A stretch of 64,000 nt of DNA from Candidatus Melainabacteria bacterium (GTDB lineage Bacteria; Cyanobacteriota; Vampirovibrionia; Obscuribacterales; Obscuribacteraceae), in contig JABDBL010000005.1 in NCBI GenBank assembly GCA_013288645.1, positions 51,420-115,419 on the forward strand, given 5' to 3'. Numbering within the stretch: position 1 is the first letter of the stretch; each line of letters starts with the position of its first letter. Under the pieces are notes generated by a model, which searched no databases, had not been told where the DNA came from, and worked only from the letters and a program-made list of their open reading frames with translations. The position numbers and the translations under genes were made by a program. Shown here piece after piece: positions 1 to 8,002 of the stretch.

Positions 1-2440
1 TGAATAGACCGGTCATAGGATCGGTTATGGCTTGACGTTCTACCTGACTGAATAATTCGGCATGGGCAATTACAGCTGCTACTCGGTTTGCTAAGTCGTC
101 TACCATGTGCATGTCATTTTTGGGCAAAGAATGGATTTGTGTGTGATGCAATAAACAAAGAGCAGCCTTGAATTCACCACCGTAAAAAAGCGGGACCAAA
201 GTCGCTCCTTTTATGCCTTCTAAGTTTTGATCTTTAATAAGGTGATCTAAATTGTGTTGCTCAAGAAAGACAGTATTGCCTTTTTTGAGTGCTTCTAAAT
301 GAAAAATAAAAAGTTGTAGCTCAAGATACTCAGGGCTTAATTTTTCCAAGGTATTGTCTTGATTTGGCAAATTTAAAGTCGGATTTGATTTAAATTTCGT
401 GAATTGGTTAGTTGTGTGATCATAAAGTGAAACCAGACAGCGACTTAAACCAAAATGCTCCTTAAGCGAAGTAACTAAAGTGGCCATAATTTGGTCTACT
501 TCTTTTAAAGATTGACGAATTTCGCTAGAAACTCGATTGATCAAATCGGCGCGAGCCTGGTCAGCTTTAATTTGCATTACAGCTGTTTCAGCTCGAATAA
601 CATTTGAAAGGTGACCAGCAATAGTCAATCCTAATTCGCGGTCTTGGGCTTTGAACTGCGTTTGTTTACTCTGTCTTTGCCACAAACCTATAACACCTAG
701 ACGCTCGCCTTCTGAAATTAAAGGAAGGATTAAAGCTGTGTCGTGCTTAAAATAAGGATCGGACTTACGAGATTCCTCCATATTGATAACTTTCCCCGGA
801 CCTGATTTGAAAACAGAAACGAATGGGTTGTCGTTATCCGAAAGAGGAACATTGAGATTCTCTCCATTACTGATCTGAGGAATTAGTTCATTTGATTCCG
901 CATTATACAAATATAATTGAGCGCGAACGAAATTCATATGTTCTGCGACTAAAAGCACTGATTTTACTAAAGACTGCTCATTGCTCTGTCCTCGCGATGC
1001 TCGGAAAAGGCTGGCAATGTCATTGATGAGCTTCATTTCTTTGGCGTCAACTTCGATTTTTGTTTGGTCATAAGACTGTTGAACAACAACAGAAAGCATT
1101 TCTGCAACAGCTTGAATCATAATGGCTTCGTCATTACTCCAGCTGCGCGTGGCGTTTGCTTGTTGTAATTCGAGGAAACCGAAGAAAACTCCGCGTGAAC
1201 GAAGTTGGACCATAAGTCTTGCTTTAACCCCGCCCAATTCGATTAAGGAAGAAAGGGTAGGCGATATTTTGTGCAAATTGACATCTGAGACAGTGTCATT
1301 AATACTAATCACTCCTGCTGCTGATTCATCAGGGAAGTGATTTACAAACTCAAGTACAAGCGCATTAGACTCATCTTGCCGCAATCGGTTGCTTATAAAT
1401 TCCAAGTGTCCATTGGCTGCATATTCGTGCGTGACCATTAACTGGTCACCAACTACCTGCCAGATTAATCCTCTATCTGCCTTTATGGCCTGTGTCAATT
1501 TTTCGATAGCAAATTGTAATATTGCATTCAAATTGTGAGAGTGTCGTAAGCGACCAATTATTTCTGTAATAATCGATGCAGCTGTAATTGCCTGTTGAGG
1601 TAACTGATGGATTATTGGTTTTTGGATAATAGTTTCATCTGTTGCGGTTTGATTTTTTATTGAATGCGCTGCCTCGCCAGTAACTACTTTGGTATGCTCG
1701 GCAGTAGACCTTAACGGACTAAAATCCTGAGTTGACGGACTTAATGTCTTTTGTTTTGCTGAAATAATTTGATTAGTTTGGCTGATAGTGGATATATGCT
1801 GAACTTTTGTTTGGTTAGCTGTTAGTTTGGGTGCTACAAGTTGCTTTGCTTGCAAGATTTGTGGCGGAATGAAAACGCTTTGCATTGTCGGCGCTTTGAT
1901 AATTGGCCACTTAGATCTAAGGCGTTGCGTAAGGGCAACAGAACTATCACCGTAGGTAATTCCTGTCCTTGCTTCCTCTAAGCGGTTACTTTCACTTGGG
2001 TCATCGAGCTGAAATTTAGGCAAAAGTTGGTTGAAAGATTGTTTGACCAATTCTGTGTCCATGGAGCCAGCACATTGGTATCTGTTTCCATCGATGGGCT
2101 CCGGCGTGGCTTGACCATGCAGAACCAAGCTCAATTTATTACTTTCAATGAAAATGCACCATTCATCTGGGGCTTCCTGATTGCCGTCAGAAAATACTGA
2201 AACACATTGGCATTCAGTTGCTAATTGTTTTAGGCGCGGTCCTTCGGGTAATAAAAGAGAGGCATTATGTTTTGCCCAATATACTATGATCGGCGACAGT
2301 TTTTCATCAAGACAAACCTGTTCAACCGTTCTTATGAATGAGAGGAAGCTGGTAGGCGGCAATATGCTTAGCGGCAGGGTGCCAAAGCCCCCTTGTCGGA
2401 CAAGCATCATCTGTAATTGTGTCAGGCCAACTTCGGCCAT
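1..2440 (-). CDS. Multi-GAF sensor with C-terminal GGDEF (diguanylate cyclase-type) domain, partial
   Basis: The frame opens at the ATG at 2440 and runs off the left edge, giving 813 visible codons. Residues 1-170 form a sensory-looking N-terminal region, possibly DICT-like, followed by a Gln/Thr/Pro-rich linker. Three GAF-type units follow at about 280-440, 447-617 and 624-793. The last visible residues are ITDPMTGLF, the classic opening of a GGDEF domain, so the protein is probably a cytoplasmic cyclic-di-GMP synthase or a degenerate relative. The GGDEF active site lies outside the window, so catalytic competence cannot be judged. No transmembrane segment is visible, which suggests a soluble sensor. 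It is transcribed away from the small gene at 2868. GAF and GGDEF assignments are good; DICT is a guess. Confidence 0.85.
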   Translation of the reverse strand, partial: MAEVGLTQLQMMLVRQGGFGTLPLSILPPTSFLSFIRTVEQVCLDEKLSPIIVYWAKHNASLLLPEGPRLKQLATECQCVSVFSDGNQEAPDEWCIFIESNKLSLVLHGQATPEPIDGNRYQCAGSMDTELVKQSFNQLLPKFQLDDPSESNRLEEARTGITYGDSSVALTQRLRSKWPIIKAPTMQSVFIPPQILQAKQLVAPKLTANQTKVQHISTISQTNQIISAKQKTLSPSTQDFSPLRSTAEHTKVVTGEAAHSIKNQTATDETIIQKPIIHQLPQQAITAASIITEIIGRLRHSHNLNAILQFAIEKLTQAIKADRGLIWQVVGDQLMVTHEYAANGHLEFISNRLRQDESNALVLEFVNHFPDESAAGVISINDTVSDVNLHKISPTLSSLIELGGVKARLMVQLRSRGVFFGFLELQQANATRSWSNDEAIMIQAVAEMLSVVVQQSYDQTKIEVDAKEMKLINDIASLFRASRGQSNEQSLVKSVLLVAEHMNFVRAQLYLYNAESNELIPQISNGENLNVPLSDNDNPFVSVFKSGPGKVINMEESRKSDPYFKHDTALILPLISEGERLGVIGLWQRQSKQTQFKAQDRELGLTIAGHLSNVIRAETAVMQIKADQARADLINRVSSEIRQSLKEVDQIMATLVTSLKEHFGLSRCLVSLYDHTTNQFTKFKSNPTLNLPNQDNTLEKLSPEYLELQLFIFHLEALKKGNTVFLEQHNLDHLIKDQNLEGIKGATLVPLFYGGEFKAALCLLHHTQIHSLPKNDMHMVDDLANRVAAVIAHAELFSQVERQAITDPMTGLF

Positions 2441-2867
2441 CTAGTTTGCTCCGTGAAAATGCACTCTGCAGACGCCTTTAACCAATAAATACCCGCTTAG
2501 AAACGGGCTTAATCCTTAAGTTGTAAGCCCTGTTACTTGGCTTTAGTGTTTGAATGTTGTATATACTTTTGCAAGAATTTTACTCTTGGCAACAAATGGA
2601 AAGCCGCGCTCGAAGCTTATTTTAAATAATCAATGAATTGATAGCAGAATTTGTTAGAGAGTCTTTTTCTGCTCGCTGGTCCAAATGATTAGTCGTTTTG
2701 CCTTTTTTCTAGATTAAATCTTCCATTTTTTATATCTTTTTGGCTTTTGCTAGTTGAACTTGCCAACATTTTGAGACAGAATTAATCAACTTCTCTTTTA
2801 AAATTTAATATTCCCCCAAAGGTAGGCAGCCTCTGCCTTGCCTTCACTTCTAGAAAGAAATAATCAA
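2441..2867. other. Intergenic region between divergent genes
   Basis: About 430 A+T-rich bases between the divergently transcribed GAF-GGDEF gene and a small gene. The only structure seen is a short perfect hairpin at 2824-2838 (AGGCAG, loop CCT, CTGCCT) in the leader of the small gene. No convincing tRNA, riboswitch or further ORF was seen. Promoters for both flanking genes must lie here, but no -35/-10 pair stood out. Confidence 0.5.
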
Positions 2868-3029
2868 ATGAACGAGCATATTCAAGAATTTCAAAAGCGA
2901 TTACTCAATCTTTTTGAGAGTAAAGCAGAAGAGTTTGCCAAGTATTCGCAAGAAGATGTCCATACAGGTCCAGTAGCTGCCCAGCTTGCTGGTTTATATA
3001 CTGATCTTATTCAAGTTATGAAGAGCTAA
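2868..3029 (+). CDS. Small protein of unknown function (53 aa)
   Basis: The frame is also open from a TTG at 2838, but the ATG at 2868 has a purine-rich stretch (AGAAAG) about 10 nt upstream and is the better start. The product is a small, mostly helical, acidic polypeptide without signal peptide or membrane segment. It starts MNEHIQEFQKRLLNLFES and contains a short GPVAAQLAGLY segment. A clear rho-independent terminator follows 30 nt after the stop, which supports a real monocistronic transcript. Function is not recognised. Confidence 0.55.
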   Translation: MNEHIQEFQKRLLNLFESKAEEFAKYSQEDVHTGPVAAQLAGLYTDLIQVMKS

Positions 3030-3058
3030 TAACTCTCTTAAGACTCATAATATATAAG

Positions 3059-3090
3059 AAGGGAAATGCAATTGCGTGTTTCCCTTTTTT
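3059..3090 (+). terminator. Rho-independent terminator
   Basis: The arms AAGGGAAA (3059-3066) and TTTCCCTT (3079-3086) form a stem with a 12-nt loop and run into a T tract (3085-3090). It lies just downstream of the 53-aa gene. Confidence 0.75.
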
Positions 3091-3190
3091 AATCGGAATA
3101 TAGTGTATTGCCCATGGACAGTAGTGATAGGATATTCTATCCTTTTTATACTTATCCAGGTAAGTCCCTACCATACTCGGTTTTAACCAT

Positions 3191-3448
3191 ATGAGTATTA
3201 TTATTAGCATTATTATCGGTTTAGCAGTTTTGCTTGTCATAGCCTTTCCCGACCACTTTTTGCCTGATATTGGTCAAAAGAAAAAGCGTATAGGAATTAC
3301 GCACTGGGGTTTCTATACCGGTAGCGAAGACTGTAAACCTGAAGAAACCATGCTTGTCGACGCTGCTTTGCCTGGAAGAGAACGCGTTGTTGCTGGAAGC
3401 TCCATGTACGCTAAAGGACAGGGAGTGAAGGCAAATGCTAGTAAATAA
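3191..3448 (+). CDS. Small single-pass membrane protein, unknown function (85 aa)
   Basis: Residues 2-20 are a continuous hydrophobic segment (SIIISIIIGLAVLLVIAF), read as an N-terminal membrane anchor. A basic patch (QKKKR) and a soluble tail of about 55 residues with one cysteine follow. No strong ribosome binding site precedes the ATG. It ends 28 nt before the thioredoxin-like gene on the same strand, so the two could be co-transcribed. No family recognised. An ORF covers the opposite strand at its 5' end, but this frame has the more protein-like sequence. Confidence 0.5.
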   Translation: MSIIISIIIGLAVLLVIAFPDHFLPDIGQKKKRIGITHWGFYTGSEDCKPEETMLVDAALPGRERVVAGSSMYAKGQGVKANASK

Positions 3449-3476
3449 TAGATAGACTTACTACTAGAGGTGAAAA

Positions 3477-4049
3477 ATGGCTTTAACTACTTCTACAATG
3501 TTGCCTTTGGGTACGCAAGCTCCGGTTTTTTCTTTGCCAGATGTAGTTACTGGCAAAACAATTAGTCTGGATGAGTTTAAAAATTCAAAGGGACTCTTGG
3601 TGATGTTTATTTGTCAACATTGTCCTTATGTGAAACATATACAAAATGAATTGGCTAAATTGGGGCGTGATTATTTAGATAAGTTAGATATTGTTGCTAT
3701 TAGTGCCAATGATGCCGAAAATTATCCAGATGACGCGCCGCATAATTTAAAGCGTATGGCTCAGTCACTTAAATTTACTTTTCCGTTTTTATATGATGAG
3801 AATCAAAACGTAGCAAAAGGTTATCAAGCAGCTTGCACACCAGATTTTTTCCTTTTTGATGGAAAGCATAATTTAGTTTATCGAGGTCAGCTTGATGATA
3901 GTAGACCAGGTAATAATCAGCCGGTTAATGGCAAAGATTTGCGAGCAGCTATAGAAGCGGTTTTAAATAATCAGTCAGTGAACGAAAATCAAAAGACTAG
4001 TGCTGGTTGCAATATAAAATGGAAAGCTGGCAATGAACCTAAATATTGA
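3477..4049 (+). CDS. Thioredoxin-fold peroxiredoxin-like protein (AhpC/TSA/redoxin type)
   Basis: A 190-aa cytoplasmic thioredoxin-fold protein preceded by the Shine-Dalgarno sequence AGAGGTG. It opens with the redoxin signature (GTQAPVFSLPDVVTGK). The redox motif is C46-Q-H-C49-P, followed by the VKHIQNELAKL helix, and the cis-Pro region is ACTPDFFLFD. The C-terminal GCNIKWKAGNEP is typical of a bacterial family usually annotated as 'thioredoxin family protein'. It probably reduces disulfides or peroxides; the true substrate cannot be read from sequence. No signal peptide, so it differs from exported TlpA/ResA proteins. Confidence 0.88.
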   Translation: MALTTSTMLPLGTQAPVFSLPDVVTGKTISLDEFKNSKGLLVMFICQHCPYVKHIQNELAKLGRDYLDKLDIVAISANDAENYPDDAPHNLKRMAQSLKFTFPFLYDENQNVAKGYQAACTPDFFLFDGKHNLVYRGQLDDSRPGNNQPVNGKDLRAAIEAVLNNQSVNENQKTSAGCNIKWKAGNEPKY

Positions 4050-4132
4050 GTTGTAAAGAACGGCTTGAATACACAATTCCCCCACATCTGAGTGTTATAT
4101 AAAAGAATACAAGGTTAGCGGAGGGTTTTAAA

Positions 4133-4282
4133 ATGAACGCTAAGAAAGCAATAGTCCTATTGGTACTTTTAGGGTTTCTCAGCAGCACAGCTGCGGAAGC
4201 TTATCCATTATTTGGTGGATCTAATTATGGAGGCTGGGGACGACACTGTCATCACCACCGCCATTGCCACCGCCGTTGGTAA
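4133..4282 (+). CDS. Tiny exported His/Cys-rich peptide (49 aa)
   Basis: A short ORF with a strong Shine-Dalgarno (GGAGGG at 4120-4125, 8 nt before the ATG). Residues 1-23 are a textbook signal peptide: basic MNAKK, a hydrophobic core VLLVLLGFLSS, and an Ala-x-Ala-type end (AAEA). The mature part of about 26 residues contains a Gly/Asn/Tyr patch and ends in HCHHHRHCHRRW, which holds 6 His and 2 Cys. This could bind Cu, Zn or Ni in the periplasm or be a surface peptide; the binding role is inference from composition only. It stands between the redoxin gene and a membrane protein gene on the same strand. Confidence 0.65.
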   Translation: MNAKKAIVLLVLLGFLSSTAAEAYPLFGGSNYGGWGRHCHHHRHCHRRW

Positions 4283-4303
4283 TTTTACACGCCCTGAGAC
4301 ATT

Positions 4304-4705
4304 ATGAAGCTAGGGCACATGGAGAAAATGATAAAATTCATTATCAGAATTTTGCTCAGTGCCTTGGCCATAATGTATGTATTGCCTGTGCTCCGAGGGG
4401 TGCAATTTCATGGTGATTTCCTTATAGCTTGCGGGCTGGGAATATTTTTTTCAATATTGCTCGCTTTGGTAGAAGTAGTAGCTGCTTTCTTATCAACTAT
4501 ATGGACTCTATCTACATTTGGATTGGCATTGCTATTCCTTATTCCTATGCGTCTTTTTTGTTTTTGGGTATTGCCCACGGTATCATTACTATTGATGGCT
4601 CATTTCTTACCCAAAGTTTTGAGTATTAGTAATTGGTTTTCTGCTGGCATAGCAGCTGTGATTTTATTGATAATTGGTTTGATTACCCGTGATGGGAAGA
4701 ATTGA
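4304..4705 (+). CDS. Four-helix integral membrane protein, phage-holin-4/PF04020-like
   Basis: A 133-aa protein with four predicted membrane segments at about 12-30, 39-63, 67-102 (two closely packed) and 110-127. The layout, a short N-terminal helix followed by a conserved TLSTFGLALLFLIPMRL-type stretch, resembles the widespread bacterial 'phage holin family'/YvlD group of small membrane proteins, which despite the name is mostly chromosomal. The start could be the ATG at 4304, 4319 or 4328; the last has a GGAG just upstream. No lysis genes are nearby, so a holin role is unlikely. It converges on the epimerase gene, whose 3' end overlaps its own by about 20 nt. Confidence 0.6.
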   Translation: MKLGHMEKMIKFIIRILLSALAIMYVLPVLRGVQFHGDFLIACGLGIFFSILLALVEVVAAFLSTIWTLSTFGLALLFLIPMRLFCFWVLPTVSLLLMAHFLPKVLSISNWFSAGIAAVILLIIGLITRDGKN

Positions 4706-5549
4706 GGAGTGCTGCCTTTTTAAGACAATCAGTGTATCCTTCTTTGTAAGTAGGAAATTGCAATTCTATGTTCAGTTCATCAAGGATTTTTTTTGAATTG
4801 ACACGGCGATTGGCAGTTAAACTTGTTGGTATATTGTCCGGTTCCGCTTGCTCGGGCAATGGACGGTTCATGTTATTGCATAGCCACTGTACAATTTCTA
4901 GTTGAGTTGCTGGTTTTAAATCTCCGACTAAATAAGTTGAATTTGCAGGTAATGGTTTGGCAAAAGCAGCTAATATGATTCTAGCTAGGTCCTGCAAATG
5001 AATGCGTGAAATATAGTTGTCATTTTTTGGTGGCAAACGATAAGAGCCATTGCTTAAACGAAGATGAAGCCCCGACTTAGAACCATAAAGTCCAGGTGCT
5101 CTAAGAACAATTGCTCCTTTGTCGAGCCAATGTTTCTCTGCTTCTAGACGCAACTTACTGCGTGTATTTTGCCAGTCAGCTTTGGTTGTTTCATCTACTA
5201 TGCCATGATAATCACCATAGACGGAAGTTGATGAAATGTAAATGATCCTCTTGCTTTGTGAGCAGAGTGAAGAAAAAATTTTATCGCTATATTCATCAGG
5301 TGGAAAAGAAACAAGCACACAAGCGTTAGTTAGAATCTTAGCTAGCTCATTTTGCTGTTGGACAGTAAGTTTATTCTCGATAAGAAATGATGTGATACCG
5401 TCTGTATGTAAAGATTGGACTTTGTTTTTGTTGCGTGTAGTACCGATTAAATCATATCCATCGGCCAAATAAGCTACATGCGAGGCTACTTGACCAACAC
5501 CAAGCAATACAAGTTTGTTTTTCGCACTTTCACTTAGCGAAGATTTCAT
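4683..5549 (-). CDS. NAD(P)-dependent epimerase/dehydratase-like SDR (YeeZ-type)
   Basis: The frame extends upstream, but the ATG at 5549-5547 overlaps the stop of the preceding gene (ATGA), so it is taken as the coupled start, giving 288 aa. The N-terminus carries a Rossmann glycine motif (LLGVGQVASHVA). It is followed by a VLVSFPP strand, the extended-SDR signature ISSTSVYGDYHG with E in VDE, and a later LRAPGLYG segment and SRIHLQDLA, the usual order in NAD-dependent epimerases of the YeeZ group. The substrate is unknown. It is co-transcribed with the upstream repeat-family protein, which is an unusual pairing. Confidence 0.8.
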   Translation of the reverse strand: MKSSLSESAKNKLVLLGVGQVASHVAYLADGYDLIGTTRNKNKVQSLHTDGITSFLIENKLTVQQQNELAKILTNACVLVSFPPDEYSDKIFSSLCSQSKRIIYISSTSVYGDYHGIVDETTKADWQNTRSKLRLEAEKHWLDKGAIVLRAPGLYGSKSGLHLRLSNGSYRLPPKNDNYISRIHLQDLARIILAAFAKPLPANSTYLVGDLKPATQLEIVQWLCNNMNRPLPEQAEPDNIPTSLTANRRVNSKKILDELNIELQFPTYKEGYTDCLKKAALLNSSHHG

Positions 5550-7033
5550 CGGTCGGTAAGAAAACCTAATTCTTTGATCGCGTCGCTTAAATTCATGCGA
5601 GTACGTGCGCAATAATTTAGAGCAATAATTACTTGTTCTAATTTTATTTTGTTTTGGCGCAGCATTGTGTCGCCTTCTATTGCAGCCAGATAAGTTTTTA
5701 AGTGAAGTTTGCCAGCAGAAACCAAGATTTGACCGGGTTGACCACCATGTTTTTTTTGCACAGCAAAAGCTGTTTCCTTGTCATGTACTGAGATAAGAGA
5801 ACATCTCACTAAAAGCTCCATTACTCTTAACTCTTTTTCTAATTCGACTTTTGCACCAGTCTGTTTTTTAGGAGCCATTCTCGCTAATTCTTTGATTATG
5901 GCTTGACAGGCTTCATCTTTACTGATTGCGCCCGCTCGAACTATTTCTTGCATTTTTAGCACTGCTTCTAATAAAGAATGATTTATAATTTGTGCTTTTA
6001 CTAATAAGTCTCCTAGTAAAGTATAATTTTGTTTCGGCGCGTTTGCAGTATTACCCGAAGTAGGAGAGTCTTTAATTAACTGAGCCATATCTAAATTGCC
6101 GCCTTTATTATGAATTTTATTGATGGCTTCATAGGCTTGTTCTGCACTTATTACATTACCTACAATCATTTCTTGTAATTTAAGAGCTGTTCTTAAAGTT
6201 GGTTCTTTTATCAAACCAGAGTCAACCAGAAACTGTCCAATCATATAGTTCGTTTTTTTGCGTAATAATTCTGCATCCGGTGCTGGCAGGCGAGACGATG
6301 ATGTATTAGGATCAACGACAGGCATTCCTTGTTGCAGAGGTACTGAATTAGCCATTGGTTGCTGCATAGGCATACCCGGAGGATATGGCATAGGTATAGG
6401 GTAGGGATAGCCAGGATAATAATAGACGTATGGCGATGGTGCTTGAACGTTTGGTGGTGGTAAGGCAGGAAACCCCCCTGTCATGCCTGGGTGAATATTG
6501 GGGTAAAAATTTTGAGCAGGCATTTGTACCTGGCTGTTGTTTGGATTAACATAATTAGAATTTTGCTGACCTAATTGCTGATTAGAAGGAGGACTTTCTT
6601 GTTTGGATGCAGTATCTGCGAATATCTCTTTAGTTTCTGGAGGGGCAGGTTTTTCAGTCTGCTCTTTCTTCTGCGAAGCCAGCGAGGCTTCGACTGAGTT
6701 CTTATATAATATTGCGTCTTCGTCCACGCCAGTTATTTCTGCCAAAGAAAGGGAAATCACTTCGTTTAGTAAGGAAATATCGCTGAATGGAGCACTCCAG
6801 AGAACATGCGATTTATTGCCGTCGCCTGTATATAAAGTCCAAAACGCCTCGTCAGAGCCCATTTCCATACGCACAGCTAAAGCAAATGAGGCGTGTGCTT
6901 TCTCTAAATCCCAGGGTAATTCAATTGTGCAACCGCGCAATTTGCGTGCATGCTCTAACGTCTGTTGAAGATCGTTTATACTAGGCGTTGATTTTAGTAA
7001 ATCTAGCTTTAGGTGTTTTTTGGGGCGAAACAT
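5546..7033 (-). CDS. Pro/Met-linker repeat protein, paralogue of 9417-10871, function unknown
   Basis: A 495-aa soluble protein. Residues 1-150 form a small N-terminal domain with the landmarks FWTLYTGDGNK and LWSAPFSD. Residues 165-250 are a Pro/Met/Tyr/Gln-rich disordered linker. The C-terminal half has repeated 45-60-residue helical units of the form 'G.fLv.sGLI...tl..ALklQE...G.isaeqA', two clear copies plus a divergent third. It ends in a conserved tail (ALNYCARTRMNLSDAIKEL). The helical unit resembles GspE/PilB N-terminal-like modules found in gliding or secretion ATPases, but no ATPase is present. The gene at 9417 has the same architecture, so this is a lineage-specific family. The stop overlaps the start of the epimerase gene. 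Confidence 0.8.
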   Translation of the reverse strand: MFRPKKHLKLDLLKSTPSINDLQQTLEHARKLRGCTIELPWDLEKAHASFALAVRMEMGSDEAFWTLYTGDGNKSHVLWSAPFSDISLLNEVISLSLAEITGVDEDAILYKNSVEASLASQKKEQTEKPAPPETKEIFADTASKQESPPSNQQLGQQNSNYVNPNNSQVQMPAQNFYPNIHPGMTGGFPALPPPNVQAPSPYVYYYPGYPYPIPMPYPPGMPMQQPMANSVPLQQGMPVVDPNTSSSRLPAPDAELLRKKTNYMIGQFLVDSGLIKEPTLRTALKLQEMIVGNVISAEQAYEAINKIHNKGGNLDMAQLIKDSPTSGNTANAPKQNYTLLGDLLVKAQIINHSLLEAVLKMQEIVRAGAISKDEACQAIIKELARMAPKKQTGAKVELEKELRVMELLVRCSLISVHDKETAFAVQKKHGGQPGQILVSAGKLHLKTYLAAIEGDTMLRQNKIKLEQVIIALNYCARTRMNLSDAIKELGFLTDR

Positions 7034-7148
7034 GACTGCTTATCTTCATGATATCTAGTTGATCTAGTTATTCCATAAAGTTACCATAATCTAAGCTAAG
7101 ATCCTTGCTATAAATTGAGCAAAACACGTGTTTATTATTTGAGGTTAA

Positions 7149-7982
7149 ATGCTTTCTGCAAAAAATATAGCTGTTTTAGGGGTTGGTACTTTAGGTACTG
7201 CAATTATCTCAGGTTTGCTTAAGTCCGGAACGATTAAGCCTAGCCAGATTAGGGGTACGGTCGGAAGTACCGAAGGAATTAAAAAAGCTGAGGCAAAATT
7301 AAACGCTAAAGCTGATTCAGTTGTTAAAATCGCAACTGATAACCTCGCTGCTGCTAAAGATGCTGATATTGTTATTTTGGCGGTCAAACCGCAAAATATG
7401 GCAAAGCTGCTCGAGACTATCTCGCCGGCCCTAAATAAGAATCAGCTAGTGATATCGGTTGCTGCAGCGGTGTCTCTTGCTTATTTAGAAAAATACTTAT
7501 CTTCGCAAATACCCATAATTAGAGCAATGCCTAATACTTGTGTGTCAACAGGAGCTGGGATGACCGGTTTAGCGGCGGGTGCTTATGCCAGTGACAATCA
7601 TAAGCAAGTCGCTCAGGAAATATTTAAAAGTGTTGGTGAAGTAGTGTTTTTGGACGAGAAACTTTTTAATGCTTTAACCGCTTTGTCTGCCAGTGGGCCG
7701 GCCTATCTCTATGTAGTCATTGAGTCTTTAGCCGAAGCAGGGGTCAAGCTAGGTATATCGCGTGAGACCGCAACACTTTTAGCCGCTCAGACTATGCTAG
7801 GTACAGCAAAAATGATTCTTGAAACAGGGGAACATCCGGCTTTATTGAAAGACTCGGTTACCACTCCTGCTGGCTGTACCATAGATGGCTTGATGGAATT
7901 AGAAGAAGGCAAATTGAGAGTAACTTTGATTAAAGCGGTTGTAAAAGCAGCCCAGAGGGCACAAGAACTTTTGCCATTGTGA
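7149..7982 (+). CDS. proC: Pyrroline-5-carboxylate reductase
   Basis: A 277-aa enzyme that reduces 1-pyrroline-5-carboxylate to proline with NAD(P)H in the cytoplasm. The dinucleotide-binding motif IAVLGVGTLGTAIISGLL opens the protein. VKPQNM and RAMPNTCVSTGAGMTGL follow. The ProC signature lies in the C-terminal domain: ALSASGPAYLYVVIESLAEA and DSVTTPAGCTIDGLMELEEG. Length and order match the family. A GAGG lies 5 bases before the ATG. Its TGA stop overlaps a possible GTG start of the hmgA frame, and the two genes are surely co-transcribed. Confidence 0.96.
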   Translation: MLSAKNIAVLGVGTLGTAIISGLLKSGTIKPSQIRGTVGSTEGIKKAEAKLNAKADSVVKIATDNLAAAKDADIVILAVKPQNMAKLLETISPALNKNQLVISVAAAVSLAYLEKYLSSQIPIIRAMPNTCVSTGAGMTGLAAGAYASDNHKQVAQEIFKSVGEVVFLDEKLFNALTALSASGPAYLYVVIESLAEAGVKLGISRETATLLAAQTMLGTAKMILETGEHPALLKDSVTTPAGCTIDGLMELEEGKLRVTLIKAVVKAAQRAQELLPL

Positions 7983-8002
7983 AAGGCATTGAGGAAACAA
8001 AA

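Noticed and set aside
3016..3240. A 74-codon minus-strand frame between the small genes at 2868 and 3191
   Set aside because: It crosses the clear rho-independent terminator and has no ribosome site.
4304..4705. Holin as part of a prophage
   Set aside because: No endolysin, integrase or structural phage genes are nearby; similar small membrane proteins are common on chromosomes.
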